Source: UKL13-2 sp043744255 (GTDB lineage: Bacteria > Pseudomonadota > Gammaproteobacteria > Burkholderiales > Usitatibacteraceae). Taken from it: a DNA stretch of 64,000 bases. Positions 58,558-64,000 of the stretch are shown here, piece after piece. Location: positions 7,068-71,067 of the forward strand of contig JAYTVA010000073.1 in assembly GCA_043744255.1 (NCBI GenBank). The letters are read 5' to 3'. Within the stretch, counting starts at the first letter, position 1. Each line of letters begins with the position of its first letter. The translations under genes were made by a program, and so were the position numbers. The notes beneath the pieces were generated by a model. It was not told the DNA's origin and searched no databases. It was given only the letters and a program-made list of their open reading frames with translations.

Positions 58558-60591
58558 TCACGTCTTTTTGCCAACTCTCGTGGCACCCTTCCCCACATAT
58601 TTTTCCAGCCACTGAAAATATTCGCGATACCACAGCCGTGAATTTTGTGGCTTCAGGATCCAGTGGTTCTCGTCGGGGAACAGGACAAGTCGCGCGGGTA
58701 CGTTGAGCGCCTTGAGCGTGTTGTAGTACGCCATGCCTTGATTGTCAGGCACGCGGTAATCGAGTGCGCCGTGCAACACCAGCGTCGGTGTCTTCATGTA
58801 TTTGGCGAACGTGATCGGATTTTGCGCGGCGACTTTCTCTGGGTCATCCCAGTAGGTGGCGCGCAGCTCGTGCGGGAAATGGTATCCCACGTCTTCACCA
58901 AACATCGACACCCAATCGAAGCAGCCGGCGTGGCAAACGTAAGCTTTGTAGCGATCACGCTTCGCACCGCCATTGCGGCCATTCATCCACGCCACCATCT
59001 TGCCGCCATAGCTGCCGCCGGTCGCCGCGAGTCGATTCGCATCGATATAGCCTTGCTTGAGCATCCAGTCAGTGCCGCTCTCGACATCTGCGTGTTCTTT
59101 GGTGCCGAGCGTGCCGACGATGGACTCTAGGAACGTCTGACCGAAGCCAGCCGAGCCGTGATAGTTGACGCACACCACCACATAGCCAGCGGCGGCGAAC
59201 ACTTGATTGTTCCAGCGGAAATGGAAGTTGTCGCCCCAATTGCTGTGCGGTCCGCCGTGAATGGAATGCACCAGCGGCCATTTCTTTTTCGCGTCGAAAT
59301 TTGGCGGGTACACGACCCACATTTGCACGGGCTCATTTTGCCAACCCTTGATCGTGACCTCGCGCACGTCCCCCATCTTGAATTGCGCCATGAAGGCGTC
59401 ATTGAATGATTCGATGGCACTAGCACCATTGCCATTGGCATCAGCGGCGAATACTTTTGGTGCAGACGACATCGTGTTGCGCACGAACACCAGCGCGTTG
59501 GCGCGAACATCAAAATCAGTGACCGTGCCGCCGGGCGCAACCACGGTGGGCACCTGATCGCCGATGCCCATTCGCCAGACCGACACGCGCGCACGATCAT
59601 CGGCGGTGAAATAAATCGACTGCCCGTCATGCGACCATTTCAGCGGCGCATTGACGCCACGGTCCCAGCGATGGCTCAGCAACTTCTGTTTGCCGCTGAC
59701 CCGATCCAGAACCGCGAGCTTGTTCTCGTCATTGATGGATCGCCGGTAATCTTGCGCCAGGAGCGCAATCGCCTTTCCATCGGGCGAGTAGACGGGATGA
59801 TGATGATTGAGCGGTGACTTGGCGGTGAGCACACGCGCCGTTCTGGTCTTGATCTCGATTTCAATCAGTTGGTATGCCTGATCGCCGCGCCGGTCGCTGT
59901 TCGGATTGAAATTGAACACGATGTGTTTACCATCGGGGGCGAGGTCGTAGTCTCCCGCGTCGGCGTCAAACCACGGTAGCTCATACGGTGTGCCAGCGAA
60001 AATGTCGGTGACCTTGCCGGTCTCCACGTTCACCACATGCACATGCGGCACGCGACCATCAGCGCACCAGTGATCCCAGTAGCGGTACTGCGTCTTCTCG
60101 GTGATGATCGCTATGACCTTGTCGTCTTTTTGCGCCTTGTAGCGTGCGGCCTGTTCCTTTTCGGTAACGAGTTCGGGCCACACCCACGAAATGAATGCGA
60201 TCCGCTTGGAATCGGCAAACCACTTGATCCCAGCAACACCGGTGGCAATCGACATCACACGTCGCGCCTCGCCCCCATCCGGCGCGATCACATAAAGCTG
60301 CGGCTCGCTATCGGCGTCTTTGCCTTCGCCGCGCTTGGCAACGAACGCAATGTGCGCCGCATTGGGCGACCAGCGCGGCCCGCCGTCTTTGTCGCCACAG
60401 CGGGTGAGCGGTCGGGGCGCACCACCGAAGGTCGAGAGCAGCCACAGGTGCGTGCTGCCCGCGTTCGCGTCCATATCGAAAGTGGTCAATGCCACACACG
60501 CTTGCGCGCCATCGGGGGAGAGGCTCGGCGAGCTTGGGCGCTGAATTTTCCAGAGATCGTCGGCCGTGATGAGGCGGTTCGCATTCGGCAT
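58558..60591 (-). CDS. S9 family (prolyl oligopeptidase) serine peptidase
   Basis: This 677-residue protein has an N-terminal beta-propeller of WD/TolB-like repeats (SPSLSPDGAQACVAL; GPRWSPNAAHIAFVA) and a C-terminal alpha/beta-hydrolase domain. The catalytic residues are Ser in ATGGSYGGKMVAW, Asp in HGALDYRVPDNQG and His in FPDENHWIL, the acylaminoacyl-peptidase arrangement. The start at 60591 follows AAAGGAGTTGCGACC; a longer frame upstream has no such signal. No signal peptide is seen, so it is probably cytoplasmic. It is divergent from gcdH. Confidence 0.92.
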   Translation of the reverse strand: MPNANRLITADDLWKIQRPSSPSLSPDGAQACVALTTFDMDANAGSTHLWLLSTFGGAPRPLTRCGDKDGGPRWSPNAAHIAFVAKRGEGKDADSEPQLYVIAPDGGEARRVMSIATGVAGIKWFADSKRIAFISWVWPELVTEKEQAARYKAQKDDKVIAIITEKTQYRYWDHWCADGRVPHVHVVNVETGKVTDIFAGTPYELPWFDADAGDYDLAPDGKHIVFNFNPNSDRRGDQAYQLIEIEIKTRTARVLTAKSPLNHHHPVYSPDGKAIALLAQDYRRSINDENKLAVLDRVSGKQKLLSHRWDRGVNAPLKWSHDGQSIYFTADDRARVSVWRMGIGDQVPTVVAPGGTVTDFDVRANALVFVRNTMSSAPKVFAADANGNGASAIESFNDAFMAQFKMGDVREVTIKGWQNEPVQMWVVYPPNFDAKKKWPLVHSIHGGPHSNWGDNFHFRWNNQVFAAAGYVVVCVNYHGSAGFGQTFLESIVGTLGTKEHADVESGTDWMLKQGYIDANRLAATGGSYGGKMVAWMNGRNGGAKRDRYKAYVCHAGCFDWVSMFGEDVGYHFPHELRATYWDDPEKVAAQNPITFAKYMKTPTLVLHGALDYRVPDNQGMAYYNTLKALNVPARLVLFPDENHWILKPQNSRLWYREYFQWLEKYVGKGATRVGKKT

Positions 60592-60718
60592 GGTCGCAAC
60601 TCCTTTGTTTTTATGACGTCGCAAGTTTAGCGCGCCCTGTTGTTGACATCGTGACAATGAAGCAATCACTACCCGCTTCCGCAGTAAAATTACGAAACCA
60701 TTTTTGTGAGTGAACACC

Positions 60719-61918
60719 ATGAAACCAAACGATCTGCCGGAAGCTGCCGCATTCAAATGGGACGATGCCCTCCTACTCGACGATCAACTGAGCGAGGAGG
60801 AGCGGATGGTGCGCGATCAGGCGCACGCGTATTGCCAAGAGAAGCTGATGCCGCGCGTGTTGCTGGCCAATCGTCACGAAAAATTTGATCGCGAGATCAT
60901 GAACGAAATGGGCGAATTGGGTCTATTGGGCTCGACCATTGATGGCTACGGCTGCGCGGGTGTAAACCATGTTTGTTATGGGCTCGTGGCACGCGAAGTC
61001 GAGCGCGTGGACTCCGGTTACCGCTCAGCGATGAGCGTGCAATCGTCTTTGGTAATGCACCCGATTTACGCTTACGGAACTGAAGCGCAGCGCGAACGCT
61101 GGCTGCCCAAATTGGCGACTGGCGAATGGGTTGGCTGCTTTGGCTTGACCGAGCCGGGAGCAGGGTCGGACCCCTCATCAATGATCACGCGCGCGAAAAA
61201 AGTTGACGGCGGCTATATCGTGCACGGCGCAAAAATGTGGATCACCAATTCGCCGATTGCCGATGTGTTCATCGTGTGGGCGAAAGACGATGCAGACGAT
61301 ATCCGCGGCTTTGTGCTCGAAAAAGGCATGAAAGGTTTGTCTGCGCCGAAAATTGACGGCAAATTTTCGCTGCGCGCATCAATCACGGGCGAGATCGTGA
61401 TGGATCAAGTGTTTGTGCCCGACGAAAATTTATTGCCGAATGTGAAAGGCTTAAAAGGCCCGTTCGGTTGCCTGAATAAAGCGCGCTATGGCATTAGCTG
61501 GGGCGTGATGGGCGCGGCGGAATTTTGCTGGATGGCGTCGCGCCAATACACACTGGATCGCATCATGTTCGGCAAGCCGCTCGCGGCCACGCAACTGATC
61601 CAGAAAAAATTAGCCGATATGCAAACCGAAATTACGCTGGGCTTGCAAGGCGCGTTGCGTCTCGGCCGATTGATGGACGAAGGTCTGGCCACACCGGAAA
61701 TGATTTCGCTGATGAAGCGCAATAACTGCGGCAAGGCGCTCGACATCGCCCGCATGGCGCGCGACATGCACGGTGGCAATGGCATTGCAGATGAATATCA
61801 CGTGATCCGTCAGTCAATGAACCTTGAAGCCGTCAACACATACGAGGGCACGCATGATGTGCATGCACTTATCCTCGGCCGTGCGCAAACGGGTTTGAAT
61901 GCGTTCGGCGGGACATAA
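60719..61918 (+). CDS. gcdH: Glutaryl-CoA dehydrogenase
   Basis: This 399-residue acyl-CoA dehydrogenase oxidises and decarboxylates glutaryl-CoA to crotonyl-CoA in lysine/tryptophan and benzoate breakdown. It shows GCFGLTEPGAGSDPSSM, YIVHGAKMWITNSPIADVFI, RYGISWGVMGAAEFC and the C-terminal NTYEGTHDVHALILGRAQTG with the catalytic Glu, which marks GcdH. The ATG at 60719 has GTGAG upstream; a GTG at 60710 is an alternative. A thioesterase gene and an MFS transporter gene follow on the same strand. A TTGACA at 60643-60648 may be its -35 box. Confidence 0.95.
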   Translation: MKPNDLPEAAAFKWDDALLLDDQLSEEERMVRDQAHAYCQEKLMPRVLLANRHEKFDREIMNEMGELGLLGSTIDGYGCAGVNHVCYGLVAREVERVDSGYRSAMSVQSSLVMHPIYAYGTEAQRERWLPKLATGEWVGCFGLTEPGAGSDPSSMITRAKKVDGGYIVHGAKMWITNSPIADVFIVWAKDDADDIRGFVLEKGMKGLSAPKIDGKFSLRASITGEIVMDQVFVPDENLLPNVKGLKGPFGCLNKARYGISWGVMGAAEFCWMASRQYTLDRIMFGKPLAATQLIQKKLADMQTEITLGLQGALRLGRLMDEGLATPEMISLMKRNNCGKALDIARMARDMHGGNGIADEYHVIRQSMNLEAVNTYEGTHDVHALILGRAQTGLNAFGGT

Positions 61919-61924
61919 AAATAC

Positions 61925-62371
61925 ATGACCGCCATCTGGCTACACCGTCCCACACTGAAAGAATTAAACAGCCCTTCACCCACCATGATTTCACATCTCG
62001 GTATCGAGTTTCTTGATATCGGTGACGATTATGTGAAAGCGAGAATGCCGGTTGACGCGCGCACACATCAGCCGTTTGGTTTATTGCATGGCGGTGCGTC
62101 GGTCGCGCTCGCTGAAACCTTGGGCAGCATTGGCGCGTTCTTTTGCATCAATCCAAAAACCCACAGCGCGGTCGGCCTCGACATCAACGCGAACCATCTT
62201 CGCGGTGTGAAGAGCGGCTGGGTGATTGGCGTGGCCAAGCCAATTCACTGCGGAAAAACCACGCATGTGTGGGAAATACGCATCAGCGATGAAGCGGACA
62301 AACTTGTTTGTATCGCCCGACTGACGATGTCGATTTTGGAGAATCCGAAAACACCCGTCTCCGCCAGCTAG
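61925..62371 (+). CDS. Hotdog-fold thioesterase (PaaI/YdiI-like)
   Basis: This 148-residue hotdog thioesterase is close in pattern to E. coli YdiI (MenI). It has VDARTHQPFGLLHGGASVAL with ETLGS following, which carries the catalytic Glu, then VGLDINANHLRGVKSGWVIG and TTHVWEIRISDE. It should hydrolyse acyl- or aroyl-CoA. It starts six bases after gcdH, so it may recycle CoA in the glutarate/aromatic pathway; the true substrate is unknown. Confidence 0.91.
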   Translation: MTAIWLHRPTLKELNSPSPTMISHLGIEFLDIGDDYVKARMPVDARTHQPFGLLHGGASVALAETLGSIGAFFCINPKTHSAVGLDINANHLRGVKSGWVIGVAKPIHCGKTTHVWEIRISDEADKLVCIARLTMSILENPKTPVSAS

Positions 62372-62389
62372 TTATCTCTCGTCGCTTTC

Positions 62390-63583
62390 ATGAAACGTTT
62401 CATCCAACCCTACGCAAATTTCTTGCGCCTACCTGACGTGGGCAAAACCGTCGCGGCCGCTTGGCTGGCGCGTTTGCCAACTGGCATGATGGGGTTATCG
62501 ATGCTGCTGTTTCTGCGCGATCAGTTGGGCTCGTTTACGTTGGCGGGCACCGCGGTGGGCGCGTACTTTATCGCGATGGCGATATCGGCCCCGGTACAAG
62601 GGCGCATCGTTGATCGTAACGGGCCACATTTGTTGCTGCGCGTGACTGGCATCGCACAGCCGCTGATGTTGCTGCTGCTGTTTGTAACCGCGGTATTTAA
62701 AGCACCGTTCGCATTGGTGGTGGGCGCAGCCGCGCTGGCCGGTGCATGTCCGGCACCGTTCACCACACTGGCGCGCACAGTGTGGCGACACCGTTTCACT
62801 GACGATGTCTCGCGACGCATGGCGTTTGCGGTGGACGCAGTGACGATGGAGCTTTGCTTTACCGTGGGGCCGCTTATCGTCGCGCTGGTGATTGCGATCA
62901 GCAGTCCAAAAGGCGCATTTCTCACCACGATATTGATGCTGTTTGCGGCCTACTGGATTTTTATCAAATCGCCAATGCTGAAATATTGGCAGCAAAGCCC
63001 CGCCACCGAACGTCATCTGTTGGGCCCGCTTACCGATCCACAATTAGTGTTGTTGTTTGTCATCACCTTCGGTCTCACCACCGCGTTTGGGCTGATGGAA
63101 GTGGGCTATCCCGCACTCGCCACATCACTCTCTATTCCCGCGCTAGCGGGCGTGATGCTGGCGGTAAATTCAGTGGGCAGCGCAGTGGGTGGCGCAGTTT
63201 ATGGTGTGCTGCATCCAAAACTGTCACTCGAGCGTCAATTCAGTATTTTGCTGGGCATGATGGTGCTGCCGCTGTTGCTACACGCGTGGGTCAATCAATT
63301 GGTGTTGCTGGGCTTGGTGGCGTTCATAGCCGGTGCGACGATTGCACCATCGATTGCCGCGCAAAGTGTGTTGATTTCGCGCATGGCACCAGAAAAATAT
63401 GCGACTGAAGCCTTCACTTGGTCATCCACGTTTATTGTCAGCGGCATAGGTGCGGGCATGGCCGCAGGTGGGGCGCTGGCTGAAACCTACACCGCCAGAA
63501 TGCCGTTCATCGTCGCGGCACTGGTGATGACGGCAATGGCAGGGCTGGCGCTTTTGCTCAAGGTAAAGCGGGTGGCGGCGTAA
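62390..63583 (+). CDS. Major facilitator superfamily transporter
   Basis: This 397-residue protein has 12 predicted membrane helices and an MFS pattern: LARLPTGMMGLSMLLFLRDQ, GAYFIAMAISAPVQGRIVDR with GP, and a second half starting near residue 215 (LLFVITFGLTTAFGLMEVGY). Motif A-like GRIVDRNGP lies between helices 2 and 3. It begins 18 bases after the thioesterase gene and is probably in the same operon. Substrate unknown; it may export or import an organic acid or drug. Confidence 0.9.
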   Translation: MKRFIQPYANFLRLPDVGKTVAAAWLARLPTGMMGLSMLLFLRDQLGSFTLAGTAVGAYFIAMAISAPVQGRIVDRNGPHLLLRVTGIAQPLMLLLLFVTAVFKAPFALVVGAAALAGACPAPFTTLARTVWRHRFTDDVSRRMAFAVDAVTMELCFTVGPLIVALVIAISSPKGAFLTTILMLFAAYWIFIKSPMLKYWQQSPATERHLLGPLTDPQLVLLFVITFGLTTAFGLMEVGYPALATSLSIPALAGVMLAVNSVGSAVGGAVYGVLHPKLSLERQFSILLGMMVLPLLLHAWVNQLVLLGLVAFIAGATIAPSIAAQSVLISRMAPEKYATEAFTWSSTFIVSGIGAGMAAGGALAETYTARMPFIVAALVMTAMAGLALLLKVKRVAA

Positions 63584-63617
63584 AATCAGCTATAACTGGA
63601 ACAGTCGGCAAATACAG

Positions 63618-64000
63618 TTACTGAAGGCCCTCGTCCATCATCACGCCGGGCGGCAGCGGCATTGTGTCGATACCTTCATCCTGAAGCGCCATGGCATCGT
63701 TTGGGGAGACATTGCCGCGAATGCTGCGGCGATATTCTTCGCCGTAATGCATGCGTCGCGCGGTTTCGGCAAACGCCGGGCCGACGTTTTCAGTATTGGC
63801 GATCACGTATTGTTTGAACTGGCGCAGCATATGTTGTTGCAGGCCGGGTATGGCGGTGGCGGCCGTCATTTGTTCGGATGTCATGACGTCCGAGGCGTGC
63901 CGGGTTTGTAGCGCGTTGCTGTTGCTGGACGTCGCGCCAGCATTAATGCGCGGTGCCGACAATTGCTTCACGATGTTGGTATCACCACAAACCGGGCATT
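63618..64000 (-). CDS. DUF1178 family zinc-ribbon protein (5' end outside window)
   Basis: The frame is open to the right end of the window. Upstream of an internal GTG it reads CPVCGDTNIVKQLSAPRIN, a zinc-ribbon followed by the DUF1178 pattern (KLPSAPR in relatives). GNVSPNDAMALQDEGIDTMP and LPPGVMMDEGLQ form the C-terminus. About 126 residues are visible; the first CxxC pair and start codon lie beyond 64000. Function unknown. It is convergent with the MFS transporter gene. Confidence 0.88.
   Translation of the reverse strand, partial: CPVCGDTNIVKQLSAPRINAGATSSNSNALQTRHASDVMTSEQMTAATAIPGLQQHMLRQFKQYVIANTENVGPAFAETARRMHYGEEYRRSIRGNVSPNDAMALQDEGIDTMPLPPGVMMDEGLQ

Overview
The window looks like a chromosomal segment of a Gram-negative betaproteobacterium with moderately high GC. 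The evidence is the content itself: an hpnCDE hopanoid block, a TRAP transporter, a TonB receptor, SppA, RNase R with RlmB, a Pil-Chp-like chemosensory cluster, the very large NAD-glutamate dehydrogenase, DsbB followed by a DUF3429 protein, and a DUF1501/DUF1800 pair. Family-level placement is not possible from the sequence alone. Both ends cut through genes: hpnC at the left and a DUF1178-type zinc-ribbon gene at the right.

Layout. 1-3675: squalene synthesis for hopanoids (hpnC, hpnD, hpnE), with a short-chain dehydrogenase-like gene that lacks the catalytic Tyr. 3868-7291: a three-gene signalling module, made of a membrane-anchored cyclase-like protein, a repeat lipoprotein and a transmembrane Ser/Thr kinase. 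7319-8957: a saccharopine dehydrogenase-like gene divergent from an Lrp/AsnC regulator. 9028-10551: RNA helicase RhlE. 10957-14712: a small defence/toxin-antitoxin patch, with a MmeI-like type IIL restriction-modification protein and BrnT/BrnA. 14911-18273: gluconokinase plus a TRAP transporter, probably for a sugar acid. 18626-21019: TonB-dependent receptor. 21319-26965: SMI1/KNR4 protein, SppA, PspC-domain protein, a sodium:solute symporter and a lipoprotein amidase. 27140-30629: RlmB, RNase R and tRNA-Leu(CAG). 30956-41251: a Pil-Chp-like chemosensory operon led by a receiver-adenylate cyclase-Ser/Thr kinase fusion. 41282-45733: EgtD divergent from a PhnCDE-like transporter of the putative selenate type. 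46090-57231: aminotransferase, metallophosphoesterase, NAD-GDH, DsbB, DUF3429, DUF1501 and DUF1800. 57639-58386: an AbrB-PIN toxin-antitoxin pair. 58558-64000: S9 peptidase, glutaryl-CoA dehydrogenase, hotdog thioesterase, MFS transporter and the truncated DUF1178 gene.

The most interesting region is 30956-41251. There one polypeptide joins a receiver, a cyclase with all key residues intact and a complete Hanks kinase, and it heads an operon with PilG-, PilH- (twice), PilI-, PilJ- and ChpA-like proteins. A second cyclase-plus-kinase arrangement, as separate genes and with a degenerate cyclase, sits at 3868-7291. Other points of interest are two families of palindromic repeats inserted in frame in coding sequences (twice in the restriction-modification gene and once at the start of an ABC permease), a long hairpin just downstream of tRNA-Leu, and the pairing of a hercynine-forming methyltransferase with a putative selenate importer.
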